DNA from: Oerskovia enterophila
GTDB lineage: Bacteria; Actinomycetota; Actinomycetes; Actinomycetales; Cellulomonadaceae
Length of the DNA: 64,000 nucleotides
Assembly (NCBI RefSeq): GCF_001692445.1
Contig: NZ_MAQA01000003.1
Location: 62,001-126,000, forward strand
Direction: 5' to 3'
The notes beneath the pieces are model-generated. The model was not told where the DNA came from. It saw nothing but the letters and a program-made list of their open reading frames with translations, and made no database searches. A program made the position numbers and the translations under genes. Positions 44,706 to 53,539 of the stretch are shown in pieces; positions within the stretch are counted from its first letter, which is position 1; each line of letters opens with the position of its first letter.

Positions 44706-45185
44706 TCAGCTTTGCTTATCGGCCTGTCGCCTGGGTCTGCTATCTGGCGATCTGGAAGCCATCACACGCAGCAAGAGTTGATGCAGTTGCTGCCGCTCGT
44801 CAATCGTCAGAGGATGCAAGATATCGTCCTCAACGATCGCCAGACGCTCATAGGTACTATCGAGCACAGCGATACCCCTGTCGGTTAGTTCAACAATGTG
44901 CTGGCGACGGTCGGTCGAACTTCGGCGGCGAACCGTCAGCCCCTCCTCTTCCAGCTCGTTCAGAAGCCCAACAACATTGCTCGCATCAAGCCCGAACACT
45001 CCCTTGATGTCCTTCTGCGCCATCCATCCTCGGTCGTTGAGCAGCGTCAGGATTAGAAGCTGCCGGTGAGTAATGTCTCCAGGTTGCGCGGTCGCATCAA
45101 GGGCCCGCCACCCTGCGCGGGCTAGGTGACTCACAAGGGGAAGAGTGTGTCCTGGGTGCGGTGGCTCGGACAGGTTCATACACAT
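44706..45185 (-). CDS. MarR-family regulator
   Basis: 159 residues from ATG 45185 (or ATG 45179). MarR pattern: ITHRQLLILTLLNDRGWMAQKDIKGVFGLDASNVVGLLNELEEEGLTVRRRSSTDRRQHIVELTDRG, with the wing DRR, then a helical dimerisation end. No ribosome site is visible; TATCTG nine nt upstream suggests a leaderless transcript. It reads toward the IMPDH gene 130 bp downstream and probably regulates itself and that gene through the palindrome at 45193-45225. Confidence 0.88.
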   Translation of the reverse strand: MCMNLSEPPHPGHTLPLVSHLARAGWRALDATAQPGDITHRQLLILTLLNDRGWMAQKDIKGVFGLDASNVVGLLNELEEEGLTVRRRSSTDRRQHIVELTDRGIAVLDSTYERLAIVEDDILHPLTIDERQQLHQLLLRVMASRSPDSRPRRQADKQS

Positions 45186-45192
45186 AGTGAAG

Positions 45193-45225
45193 CACAGATA
45201 GTTGGTGGAGCGCCAACTATCTGTG
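45193..45225. promoter_or_regulatory. Perfect 13-bp inverted repeat, MarR operator
   Basis: CACAGATAGTTGG - TGGAGCG - CCAACTATCTGTG, centred just upstream of the MarR gene start and overlapping its likely -10 (TATCTG). Size and position fit autorepression. Confidence 0.75.
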
Positions 45226-45243
45226 CTCTCGCATCCAGCTCGT

Positions 45244-45540
45244 TCATGCCTCCCACTCGGCCGACACCCGCTTGGGCCGGAGAGTCTTGGCATCACCTGC
45301 TCGCGATCCTGCATACCCAGGTGCGGTGGAGATCACGACGATCCCGAGCGCGAACGGCGCGACGAAGAACACGCGCCACGAGGACTGCCAGGACGCCACC
45401 CTCGGCTGCCCCGCCGAGGACGAGCGACCTCGCCGCACGAACGCGACCGACAGGCCAAGGAACACCGCGTGCGCGACGGCGTCGCCGATGAACGCCATCT
45501 CGCGCAGCGCGACGTGAGAGCGTGGCACACGCCACCCGCG
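45244..45540 (-). pseudogene. Remnant of a zinc/manganese ABC-3 permease gene
   Basis: The minus-strand frame reads LREMAFIGDAVAHAVFLGLSVAF, the signature of ABC-3 metal permeases (ZnuB/MntB), then RVFFVAPFALGIVVIS. No start, no complete set of membrane helices and no neighbouring ATPase or binding protein, so this is a fragment. It abuts the tagged array and may mark the other edge of the insert. Confidence 0.6.
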
Positions 45541-45556
45541 CGCACTGACCGTCGTC

Positions 45557-46177
45557 TCAGCCGACGCGGTCGACGATCGAGGCGGTGTCCTCGTCCATGC
45601 CGTACAGGTGCACCGAGACCGACTCGCGCTTGCCGGTCGCGTAGTCCACGGTCCGCGACCCGTCAGGGTCCGAGGCCCACTCGGCGCCCGAGGCGGAGAA
45701 CCGGGCACCGGTGCGCTCGATCAGGGACACGACCTCGTCCTGGTCGTCGGGGAAGTCGAGCTCGATCACGACGTCCGTGTCGAGCATGGACAGGTGCTCG
45801 CCCGACTCGCACTCGTCGGCCAGCTCGACGTCGTCCCCGTGGTCGCCGGGGCTGCACGGGGTGAAGGACTCGCGGACGGTGGCCAGGGCGGGGATGCCCA
45901 GGTCGGCCAGCGCGGCGAGCTCGCTGCCGTCGTGCGCGGCCTCGGCGTGCATGTAGACGAGGTTGCGCGCGGTCATGTCGCGGGCGGCAGGGCTGAGCCG
46001 GCCGTCGGCGATGGCACGCTCGATCGCGTCGGTGCGCGCTTCGGCGAGCGGTCCGGCGGGCTCGGGGGCGAGGTTGAGCGCGCTCAGTCCGCCAGGAGCC
46101 TCGCTCACGTCCTTGGTCGCGAACTTGCCGTCGGTGGCGCGCGGGTGGGCCTGGTCGTCGAACGTCTGGGTGCTCAT
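45557..46177 (-). CDS. Tagged protein 13, unknown body
   Basis: 206 residues. Tag MSTQTFDDQAHPRATDGKF (nearly identical to protein 14). The body has helices (IERAIADGRLSPAARDMTARNLVYMHAEA) and a C-terminal alpha/beta part (VVIELDFPDDQDEVVSLIERTGARF). Class-2 leader. Unknown. Confidence 0.75.
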   Translation of the reverse strand: MSTQTFDDQAHPRATDGKFATKDVSEAPGGLSALNLAPEPAGPLAEARTDAIERAIADGRLSPAARDMTARNLVYMHAEAAHDGSELAALADLGIPALATVRESFTPCSPGDHGDDVELADECESGEHLSMLDTDVVIELDFPDDQDEVVSLIERTGARFSASGAEWASDPDGSRTVDYATGKRESVSVHLYGMDEDTASIVDRVG

Positions 46178-46209
46178 GCCTGTTCGTTGACGGGCGCCGG
46201 AGCGGGCGG

Positions 46210-46917
46210 TCAGCGACCGTTGCCGCTGGCGGGGGTGTCGTTGAGCAGGGCTGTGAGGTCGATCCCGCGCGCGGACGCCCACTGGTTCAGGTCGCCGAGC
46301 ATCTCGCGCGCCACCTCCTGGTCGTCCTTGTCGAGGTCGGTGTGCTCGGTCCGGTACCCGTCGACCATAGCTTCGGCCCGGGCGGTGGCAGCGACGCCGG
46401 CGTCCACGGGCTCGGGGGCTGCCAGGGCCGCGTCGAGGTCGACCATGAAGATGCCGCGGCGACGGTCGGCGTCGACGGCCGATGCGCTGGCCTCCACCAG
46501 GTGCGGCTCGACGCCGCAGAGCAGGTCGGACACCTCTTCGTCCTGGCTGAGCTCGACGCTGTAGTCGGTCAGCGACAGGCGGTCGGCGTCTGCGAGGTCC
46601 GCGACCCACAGGACGTCGTCGGCGCTGTCGGAGACTTCGAGCTGGACGAACTTCGCCTCGGGGTGGTCCATGCGCACGGCGGCGGCGACACCGCGCAGGC
46701 GTAGCGCCGTCAGCGTCATGGTGTCCCCGGGCCCGCCGGGCGATTCGAGTCGCGCCTGGACCCGGCGCGAGCACGAGCCGAGGATCTCGGTGAGGTCGTC
46801 GGCCGGGGCGGGGGCCAGCGCCACCATCCCGCCGGCTGCCTCGGCCACGTCCTTGGTCGCGAACTTGCCGTCTGTGGCGCGCGGGTGGGCCCGGTCGTCG
46901 AACGTCTGGGTGCTCAT
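46210..46917 (-). CDS. Tagged protein 14; paralogue of interrupted protein 11
   Basis: 235 residues. Tag MSTQTFDDRAHPRATDGKF. Body alpha/beta (FVQLEVSDSADDVLWVADL) with a C-terminal helical module EAMVDGYRTEHTDLDKDDQ...DLNQWASARGIDLTALL shared with protein 11. Its class-2 leader is also translated as the last residues (PVNEQA) of the upstream gene, and ATGA joins them. Confidence 0.75.
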   Translation of the reverse strand: MSTQTFDDRAHPRATDGKFATKDVAEAAGGMVALAPAPADDLTEILGSCSRRVQARLESPGGPGDTMTLTALRLRGVAAAVRMDHPEAKFVQLEVSDSADDVLWVADLADADRLSLTDYSVELSQDEEVSDLLCGVEPHLVEASASAVDADRRRGIFMVDLDAALAAPEPVDAGVAATARAEAMVDGYRTEHTDLDKDDQEVAREMLGDLNQWASARGIDLTALLNDTPASGNGR

Positions 46918-47300
46918 GCCTGTTCGTTGACGGGCGCAGCCTCAGGCGGCGGGGCCACGTGGGCGACCTGGGTGATGAGCTCGGCCAGGTGGTGGGCCGG
47001 GGGTGCGATCGGGTCGAGGATCTTCCAGCCGCGTCCTCCCCCGGCAGGCCATGCGCTGGCGCCGGTGACGGTCAGGTCGACGATGAAGGTGCCCCAACCG
47101 CACTGGACCTGGGAGCGCAGGCCGTCGTGTTCCAGGTGGGCCACGAACGTGACGGCGACCGGTGCAGGCAGGTGGCTGGCCGCTTCGACGAGCGCCTCGA
47201 AGCGCGGGTCGGTGGACCGGGAAGTCACCTTGATCTCCCCCGGCCCGGCGTCGGGGTCCCAGGAGGACAGCCCCCTGCTCTTGGCTCGTGTCGCGCTCAT
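46914..47300 (-). CDS. Small untagged protein of the tagged array
   Basis: 128 residues, ATG 47300, 8 nt after a CATAGG element. Alpha/beta (EIKVTSRSTDPRFEALVEAASHLPAPVAVTFVAHLEHD, FIVDLTV), helical end AHHLAELITQVAHVA. It is the only array gene with a class-1 start and no tag, and it overlaps protein 14 by ATGA. Confidence 0.65.
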   Translation of the reverse strand: MSATRAKSRGLSSWDPDAGPGEIKVTSRSTDPRFEALVEAASHLPAPVAVTFVAHLEHDGLRSQVQCGWGTFIVDLTVTGASAWPAGGGRGWKILDPIAPPAHHLAELITQVAHVAPPPEAAPVNEQA

Positions 47301-47308
47301 GCCCGGTA

Positions 47309-47316
47309 CCTATGCG
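47309..47316 (-). promoter_or_regulatory. Class-1 element adjoining a palindrome
   Basis: CGCATAGG on the minus strand, 8 nt before ATG 47300. The TGCGCA that precedes TAGG is the end of the palindrome at 47313-47347. Confidence 0.55.
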
Positions 47317-47347
47317 CAGGTGCCTGGGTCACCCTGGCACCTGCGCA
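47313..47347. terminator. 12-bp perfect palindrome ending in a class-1 promoter
   Basis: TGCGCAGGTGCC / GGCACCTGCGCA arms around TGGGTCACCCT, which itself pairs. It follows the stop at 47360 on the minus strand: likely terminator whose last arm runs into the next promoter. Confidence 0.6.
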
Positions 47348-47359
47348 CGGTTCGGCGGG

Positions 47360-48028
47360 TCAGGACGTGGGGCCGACGCATGCCCCGACGGCGCCCGGGT
47401 AGCCGACGGAGTCGAACCGGTCGGCGGTGGACAGTGCGGCGGCGGCGTGGGCGGGCTCGCCGTGCACCGCGCCCCAGAACGCGTCCGGGTCAGTCAGGTA
47501 GACGTTGTCCCACATGGCCTGCTCGCGGCGGTGCGCGGCGGCGGTGACGTCCAGGTCGGCGTGCACGACGTCGGTCATCGCGGCGGCGAGGTCGGTGTCG
47601 CTGGCCCCCTGCTCGCGCGACTCCTCCAGGCGTCCCCAGGCTCGGTCGTACCCCTGGCGGGCGAGGTGATGGACGTCGATCGCGGAGCGCAGGATGCGCG
47701 AGCTCTTGTCGATGGTCAGCGGCTCGTCGTCGGTCGTCGCGCGGAAGTCGAGGTGCTCGTAGCAGGCCTGGCGGGCGATGGCCGGGTGCTGGGAGGCCGG
47801 TGCGAGGGCGGTGCGCTCGGCGATCTCGTCGCTCACGGCGGCAGCCTCGGCGTCGTCCAGGCGTGCCATGATCCCGGAGCCGATGCCGTGGCTGCGCAGC
47901 ACGAACCGTGCCGGTGCGATCGAGGCCGGGCCCAAGGTGGCCATGCCGCCGGGGGCTTCGGCCACCGGCTTGGTCGCGAACTTGCCCGTGGTCTCGCGCG
48001 GGTGCAGCGACTCGTCGTGGGTGCTCAT
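47360..48028 (-). CDS. Tagged protein 15, unknown body
   Basis: 222 residues. Tag MSTHDESLHPRETTGKFATK, nearly identical to protein 3 at 33579, though the bodies are unlike. Body helical (GIMARLDDAEAAAVSDEIAERTALAPASQHPAIARQACYEHLDF; RRREQAMWDNVYLTDPDAFW). Class-2 leader inside a long palindrome. Confidence 0.75.
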   Translation of the reverse strand: MSTHDESLHPRETTGKFATKPVAEAPGGMATLGPASIAPARFVLRSHGIGSGIMARLDDAEAAAVSDEIAERTALAPASQHPAIARQACYEHLDFRATTDDEPLTIDKSSRILRSAIDVHHLARQGYDRAWGRLEESREQGASDTDLAAAMTDVVHADLDVTAAAHRREQAMWDNVYLTDPDAFWGAVHGEPAHAAAALSTADRFDSVGYPGAVGACVGPTS

Positions 48029-48073
48029 GCCCGTTCGTTGACGGGACCGGTGGGGTCCGGTCAACGAACGGGC
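48029..48073. repeat. 45-bp palindrome containing two facing class-2 leaders
   Basis: GCCCGTTCGTTGAC... and its inverted copy GTCAACGAACGGGC; 19 of the first 20 arm positions pair. It lies between the stop of the gene at 48079 and ATG 48028, so a terminator stem carries the leader of the next gene. Confidence 0.7.
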
Positions 48074-48078
48074 TCGGG

Positions 48079-49074
48079 TCAGCGGGTGAAGGTCGCTGCG
48101 GCGTAGAGCATCCCCGCGGAGGTCGCGACGGACACGTCCACCCGGGTCAGGTTCGGGGCCAGGATCTGCGCGGCCGAGGCCGGGTCCCTGGTCCACTGCC
48201 CCACCAGGGCGTCGACGCTGCGCGCGCACCCGGCCAAGGACTGACCGGGCACGACCCACAGCCCACCGGCGGTGGCCATGTCCGTGGCGGACCCGGCGGT
48301 GGCCGCGGTGTGCCCGACCTGGACGGCGGGCAGCCCGGCCCCACGGCGTGCGGTGTTGATCGCCTCGGCGATGGTGCCGTTGCCGAAGTCGACGACCTCA
48401 CCGCTGGGGTTCTTCAGGCAGACCGTGGGCGGGTTGGCGATGTTCTGGGCGCGCTGGTCCGCGACGGCCTGGTCGCTCGCCGCCTGCTTCGCCTTGACCT
48501 GCTCGGCGTCGTGGTGGGCCTGCCACGCGACCTGGGAGGCGGTGACCTGCTCGACGGACGTGGCGAGCTCGGCACGTGCCCCGGCGAGGTCAGCGACCGT
48601 GACCCCTGCGCCGAGATCCGCCAAGATCTCGACCTTGCGCAGCGCCGTCTTGGCCTGGGCCAGGACCTGCGTGTCGGCGTTGGGCGCATCAGCGATGGCG
48701 GAGGTGGCGGCGGCGATCTCGTCGAACGTGACCCCGCGCATCTGCTCCAGCGTCGTGCCAGGGTCCGCGGTCTCCGGGGTCTCGGGCGTGCCGGCCTCGG
48801 GCGGGGCCAAGGGTGGTGCCTCGACGATCGGTGCGGTGCTCGGGGTGGCCGCGGCGCTCGGGCGGGGCCCGGGCTCGTCCTTCGCGTCGGAGCCCGGGCC
48901 GAACGTCAGCCACGCCAGGACCAGGGCCGTGATCCCCACCACGCCCACCCCGACCCCGAGCAGGATCAGCGGGACGCGCGATCGGGGCGGCTTGGTGGCC
49001 TGCTGCTCGGCGTCCGCCCCGGCCTCGGCCAGGACGTCGTGCATGTACGCGTCGTGGTGGCGTTCACTGCTCAT
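48079..49074 (-). CDS. Single-pass membrane protein with helical stalk and CAP-like end
   Basis: 331 residues from ATG 49074. Hydrophilic N-terminus, one membrane helix (VPLILLGVGVGVVGITALVLAWL, about 33-55), Pro/Ala linker, helical stalk of about 120 residues, and a C-terminal domain starting VCLKNPSGEVV with AEAINTARRGAGLPAVQ, LAGCARSVDALVGQWTRDPASAAQIL and VDVSVATSAGMLYAAATF. The last part resembles a CAP/SCP-like fold (weak). Probable surface or channel-associated protein. The truncated gene at 42361 is its paralogue in layout. Confidence 0.6.
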   Translation of the reverse strand: MSSERHHDAYMHDVLAEAGADAEQQATKPPRSRVPLILLGVGVGVVGITALVLAWLTFGPGSDAKDEPGPRPSAAATPSTAPIVEAPPLAPPEAGTPETPETADPGTTLEQMRGVTFDEIAAATSAIADAPNADTQVLAQAKTALRKVEILADLGAGVTVADLAGARAELATSVEQVTASQVAWQAHHDAEQVKAKQAASDQAVADQRAQNIANPPTVCLKNPSGEVVDFGNGTIAEAINTARRGAGLPAVQVGHTAATAGSATDMATAGGLWVVPGQSLAGCARSVDALVGQWTRDPASAAQILAPNLTRVDVSVATSAGMLYAAATFTR

Positions 49075-49097
49075 GTCGGGTCGGTCCCATCGTCTGG

Positions 49098-49595
49098 TCA
49101 GGACGCGCTGACGATGGTCACGAGCGCGTCGAGCATGGTGGGCGCCGTGCTCGCGAGTGCGGAGCCGGTGCGGGTCGGGGTGGTGGAGCTGGCGAGCTCC
49201 AGGTCGGCGGACGTCACCGCGGGCACCGCCGGGAGGGTGTCCACCGCAGCAGCAGCAGCAGCGTCGGCCGCGGCTCGGGCTTCCTTCAGCTCGGCCCGGG
49301 TCGGGCCCTCGCGGTAGGTGCGCGAGCGCACGATCCGCCCGTCCTCCAGGGAGCACCCGCCCCACACGCCCGCCGGCTCCCGGCGTCGCAGCGCCTCGGT
49401 CAGGCACGCGTCGCGCACGGGGCACGGCACACACAGCGCCTTGGCCTCACGCTCGGTCTGGGCGTCCATCGGGAACCACATGGCCGGGGCGGACTCCTGA
49501 CACGGCAGGCGGAACATGTCCGGGTTGGAAGAGCTTCGTTGGACGTCGCGGACGGCTTCGAGGAAGGCGTCCTGGTCCATGCTGCGCCGAGCCAT
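49098..49595 (-). CDS. WhiB-family iron-sulfur regulator
   Basis: 165 residues from ATG 49595 (GGAAGGA upstream). Four conserved Cys (C32, C55, C58, C64) in the CxxC...C arrangement LCVPCPVRDACLTEAL, then the GVWGG turn (76-80) and a basic segment (RSRTYREG). WhiB proteins bind a 4Fe-4S cluster and partner with the principal sigma factor. The Ala-rich tail is unusual. The class-1 element at 49646-49653 lies about 50 nt upstream. Candidate regulator of the element's genes. Confidence 0.92.
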   Translation of the reverse strand: MARRSMDQDAFLEAVRDVQRSSSNPDMFRLPCQESAPAMWFPMDAQTEREAKALCVPCPVRDACLTEALRRREPAGVWGGCSLEDGRIVRSRTYREGPTRAELKEARAAADAAAAAAVDTLPAVPAVTSADLELASSTTPTRTGSALASTAPTMLDALVTIVSAS

Positions 49596-49645
49596 CTTCG
49601 GTGTCCTTCCGCCTCGCGTGCTCGCCCCATGGTGGGGTGCTGGTA

Positions 49646-49653
49646 CCTATGCG
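49646..49653 (-). promoter_or_regulatory. Class-1 element ahead of whiB-like gene (leadered)
   Basis: CGCATAGG on the minus strand, about 50 nt before ATG 49595; normal ribosome site present. Confidence 0.45.
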
Positions 49654-49675
49654 GAGGTTCTCCCCGTAGGTCGTG

Positions 49676-49716
49676 CCGACCGGCCCGCCGACCGGTCGCT
49701 CACGCGGGCCGGTCGG
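49676..49716. terminator. 13-bp perfect hairpin after the replication gene
   Basis: CCGACCGGCCCGC / GCGGGCCGGTCGG arms, 15-nt loop, immediately downstream (minus strand) of the stop at 49724. Confidence 0.65.
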
Positions 49717-49723
49717 CGGGGTT

Positions 49724-52700
49724 CTAGGCGTTCACGGGCTCCTCGGAGACGGTGTCCGCGAGGCTGTCGGGGACGTGAGTGCCGTCGCCGAGCTCGTCGG
49801 CGTGGTCGTCGTCCGAAGTGCGCAGCGGACCACCGTTGAGCAGCACCGACAGCGGCACCGGGACCCCGCGCACGTCGACCCCGGCGATCGTGGTCCGCGA
49901 CTGGTAGCCGCCACCGATCAGGGTGCGCACCGGGGAGAGCAGGCCCTCGTCACGGGCTGCGGACCAGGCGCCGGCCGAGGTCGTGCCCGAGGGCAGCAGG
50001 TCACGGTAGTGGCGTGCGGCCTCGGTGAACGAGGTCCGCGGGTCGAGCATGACGACGTCTTCGCCCGACCGGGGCCGGACCAGGGTTCCCACGCACACGC
50101 CCTGGGGTCGCAGGACGTCCCCGCCCATCGACCAGCCCAGGCTCCGGTTCGCGGAGGAGTACGGCTCCTCGCGCAGCGGCGGGGACATCGGGTCCAGGCC
50201 TGCGATGTGGGCCCGGCCCGAGGCGAGCAGCCGCGAGACCGCCTGGATGGCGGCGGCGCCCGGGGAGGACTCCGCACGGTCCGAGTGGGCTTCCATCATC
50301 AGGTCGATCATGTCGGACTTGAGCATCTCCAGGACGCCCTTCATGCCCAGGACTCTTGCCTCGGAGGCCGCGTCGCCCATGACCGACAGGCCCAGGGACA
50401 GGTCGGCGAGCAGCGCGGCGTGCCGCGAGGCTGCACCCTGGTCGGCGCCGCGGGACAGCAGCTCGGCCTTGATCGTCTCGGTGTGCGAGTTGAGCTGCGC
50501 CTCGTAGTACTCGCGGACGTTGTCCCAGCCGAGCTCGGCTGACTGACTGGCCAGGTGCTGAAGGACGTAGCCCACGACTCGCGCCGGCGCTCCGTCCACG
50601 TCACGCAGACGCACCAGCTCGTCGGTCGCGTCCATTGGACCCAGCGCCCCGCGGTGCAGGCTCAGGGTCACCAGGCGGTCACGCACCGAGGACACCGTGT
50701 GCTGGTTCTCGGCGGTGATGACCAGCAGCGCGTGCGGGTCCGCGACGTGGCGGCTGGTCATGTCGGCGGTCATGCGTCGCTTGGACGTGCCGTTGTGGAT
50801 CGAGCGGATCAGGTCGCCCATGCGACCTGCCTCCATGTCGGCGGTGCGCTGGTCGGCGGAGGGCGCGAGGTCGTCCATCACCCAGATCGGGGTGCGGGCT
50901 ACCGCGTGCTCGGTCGAGGCCATGGTGTCCTTGGCTGCGCCGGGCAGTCGGTTCTCCGACCAGATCCCCGGGCGCGGCTGCCACCCGGCCATCACGAACG
51001 AGGCGGTGAACGACTTGCCGCCGCCTCGGGCGCCGGTGATGTAGAGCGAGACCTGGGTGCGCAGCGGGATGCACGGGCGGATCATCGCAGCCAGGATGAC
51101 CGCAGCCACCCCCTTGGACGTCCAGGCGCCGTTGGTGATGTACGCGGCGTAGACCGCGCGGAAGTCGGCCTGCACCTGGGCTGCACGAGCCTCGGGGCTC
51201 AGGTCACGGCTGGGGAACTGGACGCCGAAGCGCGAGGCCCCGGACAGGACCGACTCGTTGACGCCGATGCTCGCCGCCTCGGAGGTGGGGCCGTCCGGAC
51301 CCACGACCTGCTCGCCGACGATGAAGACCGGGCTCGCGCCCTGAACCGGCACCCAGCCCATGCGCGCCCACGAGGTGCGCTCGACGGTCTCGGCGGCGCG
51401 GTGCTCCTTGACGGCCGTCAGCCAGTCCTCGCCCTTGCGGGCGGGCCAGTCGGGGCGACGCTTGACCGGTGCGGGCACGTGCGCCCCACGCCGGGTCCAC
51501 TCGCGCGGGACCAGTTCGAGGATGTCGTCCGGGCCCGAGGCGACGGCGGTGTGCACCGCGCCGGAGTCCTCGTCCTTCCACGAGAGCTCGACCAGGGCAC
51601 GCGAGAGGCCGACACCTTCGACGGGCGGGTCGAAGACCCCGGAGATCATCTCGGAGTCGGTGGGGGTGCGCTCGGTCTCGACCATCAGGACGCGCCCGGC
51701 GACCCGGCAGCGGGTCTCCCAGTGCGCGCCGGACTTGCCGCCGTAGTCGTTGGTGTCCTGGACGCACTCCTCGACGGTGTGCGCCTCGTCGTTCACGCGC
51801 CACTGCCCAACCTGAAGTTCCAGGGGCTTGGGCGGGCGCGGGGGCAGGCGGTCCTTGAGCAGGTCGAGGGCGTCGGACCACGTCTTGCCCATCGCGAGGA
51901 AGTCGTCGATGCCGACCTTCTCGCCGTCGTCGGTGGCCTGGGTCGAGAGGTCGAGCAGGTGCACGTGCGCGGACTTCTTCGGTCCGGAGAGCAGGTCCCA
52001 GAGGCTGTCGGCCTGACCCCAGACCTGCCACTTGTCCCCGACGTCGCCGTCGAAGCACACCAGGGAATCGCGACCGCGCAGGTCCAGCGCCGCCCACTCG
52101 GGGTTGTTGTGCCAGTTGCCGACGCCCACGACCGCCACGACGAGCACCTGGTCCTCGTCCTGGATCTGGCTCATGAGGTCGTTCAGGCGTGCTCGCGCCG
52201 TGGTCGTGGAGCCGTCCTCGGGCCAGGTGAGTTCCTCGGGGCTGATGCCGGTTTCGAGGAGCATCGCGGTCAGGACCGAGTCGGCCTTGAGCAGGCCCTC
52301 GATGAACGCGACCTTGGGGGTGCCGGTCATCCACTCGTTCGGGACGCCGGGGTGTACGTCCAGGACGGTCTGGGACCCGGTCAGCTGCTCGTACTTGCGC
52401 ACGTTGCCGGACTTGGGGTCGGTGCGGGCCACGGCGGGGCGGGCCTGGTAGGCGCTGACGTAGCCCTGGGCGTGGGAGGTCAGGGAGTGCCACGGCATGA
52501 CGAGCGCGTCGCCGCTGGCGGCAAGGTCGCCGAGCTGCTTGGCCTGGGTGCTGCGCAGGTCGGCGCCCATCGTGTCGCGGACGTACTCGCGCACGTCGGC
52601 GGGGGTGACGCGGGCGTAGCCACGGGCTGCCGCGACCAGGGGTGCCACCGCGGAGGAGGCGAGCTTGTCCGCACCGGAGCCGGTGATGCCGGTGACGATC

Positions 52701-52825
52701 TCGACCGTGCCGGTGCTGGTCGCTGCCCCTGCCGTGCTCGCGCCAGCCTGGGTCAGGTCGTCCATCTCGGTGCGGGCGCAGTAGTCCCCGCCGGTCCAGT
52801 GGGGCTCGATCGCGGTAGCAGTCAT
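49724..52825 (-). CDS. TOPRIM/P-loop replication protein (primase-helicase type)
   Basis: 1033 residues from ATG 52825, 7 nt after a CATAGG element. Residues 120-345 resemble DUF3854/TOPRIM-type Rep domains (KVAFIEGLLKADSVLTAML, LVCFDGDVGDKWQVWGQADSL, HVHLLDLST, GIDDFLAMG). Residues 560-850 form a P-loop ATPase of DUF927/SF3 type: LYITGARGGGKSFTA near 595, then IWVMDDLAPSADQRTADMEAGRM and LLVITAENQHTVSS. This two-part layout is that of plasmid replication initiators. The candidate origin lies directly upstream. C-terminal 250 residues are unique. Confidence 0.8.
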   Translation of the reverse strand: MTATAIEPHWTGGDYCARTEMDDLTQAGASTAGAATSTGTVEIVTGITGSGADKLASSAVAPLVAAARGYARVTPADVREYVRDTMGADLRSTQAKQLGDLAASGDALVMPWHSLTSHAQGYVSAYQARPAVARTDPKSGNVRKYEQLTGSQTVLDVHPGVPNEWMTGTPKVAFIEGLLKADSVLTAMLLETGISPEELTWPEDGSTTTARARLNDLMSQIQDEDQVLVVAVVGVGNWHNNPEWAALDLRGRDSLVCFDGDVGDKWQVWGQADSLWDLLSGPKKSAHVHLLDLSTQATDDGEKVGIDDFLAMGKTWSDALDLLKDRLPPRPPKPLELQVGQWRVNDEAHTVEECVQDTNDYGGKSGAHWETRCRVAGRVLMVETERTPTDSEMISGVFDPPVEGVGLSRALVELSWKDEDSGAVHTAVASGPDDILELVPREWTRRGAHVPAPVKRRPDWPARKGEDWLTAVKEHRAAETVERTSWARMGWVPVQGASPVFIVGEQVVGPDGPTSEAASIGVNESVLSGASRFGVQFPSRDLSPEARAAQVQADFRAVYAAYITNGAWTSKGVAAVILAAMIRPCIPLRTQVSLYITGARGGGKSFTASFVMAGWQPRPGIWSENRLPGAAKDTMASTEHAVARTPIWVMDDLAPSADQRTADMEAGRMGDLIRSIHNGTSKRRMTADMTSRHVADPHALLVITAENQHTVSSVRDRLVTLSLHRGALGPMDATDELVRLRDVDGAPARVVGYVLQHLASQSAELGWDNVREYYEAQLNSHTETIKAELLSRGADQGAASRHAALLADLSLGLSVMGDAASEARVLGMKGVLEMLKSDMIDLMMEAHSDRAESSPGAAAIQAVSRLLASGRAHIAGLDPMSPPLREEPYSSANRSLGWSMGGDVLRPQGVCVGTLVRPRSGEDVVMLDPRTSFTEAARHYRDLLPSGTTSAGAWSAARDEGLLSPVRTLIGGGYQSRTTIAGVDVRGVPVPLSVLLNGGPLRTSDDDHADELGDGTHVPDSLADTVSEEPVNA

Positions 52826-53539
52826 GCCTGGACCTATGCGCATACCTCGCGACCGGCTCACGCGGGCGCGGGCGCGGGCCCGCTCGACCGGGGCCGTGGA
52901 CCCGAACTTGGGAGCTCGGGAGGCCAATCGGGGGCGGCTCCGGCGACGCGGAACATCGTTTGCGCAGGTCAGGGCAGGTTTCGGGGCCGTGGCTCCCGGG
53001 CTCACTCCTGCGACTCCGGGCACAATCACGGCCTCGGATCGGTGTTTGTGCAGGTCAGAGCGCGAAACTCCTGGAATCCGGTTACTCCGGCGCCTGTAGG
53101 ACCACCATAGAGAGGGGGAGGTATCAACTTCCCCTACAAGGGGGAAGGGGTTGATGCCTATAGCCCTAGTAGGTGTATCTATCTCTCGACGTGATTCTCA
53201 TGAGTTATGTGATTATAGGGCTCTGACCTGCACTTATATCAATCCACTCGACCTCGGGCCGGGAGGAGTTCTGGAGTGGTGCTTTCCGGGCATAGCAGGA
53301 CCAGCTGGGGCAACCGAAGGCTGCTTGGGGGGTAGAGGCCAGGCCCTCGATGTGCGAAACCGAGCTGGGACGTCGATGTCCGAACAGGGCGGTAGGTCAC
53401 CGATGCGCCGAAAGTAGAGATCGTGACGCCCGTTCGAGGCGACGTCCGAAACACCCGCTACGGCACAGAACGCCCCAGAAAGTGGCGGCGTGCACCACAA
53501 GTACTGACACACACCCCTTGGCCCGGTTTCAAGCGGACG
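52826..53539. other. Candidate replication origin with iteron-like repeats
   Basis: About 710 bp without a gene, upstream of the replication gene. GCAGGTCAG occurs at 52964-52972 and 53050-53060 (direct; the second extends to GCAGGTCAGAG) and inverted at 53221-53231. The stretch 53100-53245 is clearly more AT-rich than the rest and holds an imperfect inverted repeat (ATCAACTTCCCC with GGGGAAGGGGTTGAT, 53125-53157) and AGCCCTA...TAGGGCT (about 53162-53222). Confidence 0.55.
52833..52840 (-). promoter_or_regulatory. Class-1 start-proximal element CGCATAGG (rep)
   Basis: CGCATAGG on the minus strand, 7 nt before ATG 52825. Confidence 0.55.

Noticed and set aside
46893-46917. Class-2 leader as merely the coding sequence for a conserved C-terminus PVNEQA
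   Set aside because: True only for the gene ending at 46914; at the other class-2 sites the upstream gene stops well before the leader, so the DNA itself is conserved.
50555-53110. Long plus-strand ORF opposite the replication gene
   Set aside because: Same GC-skew shadow; extends through the gene-free origin region without recognisable content.
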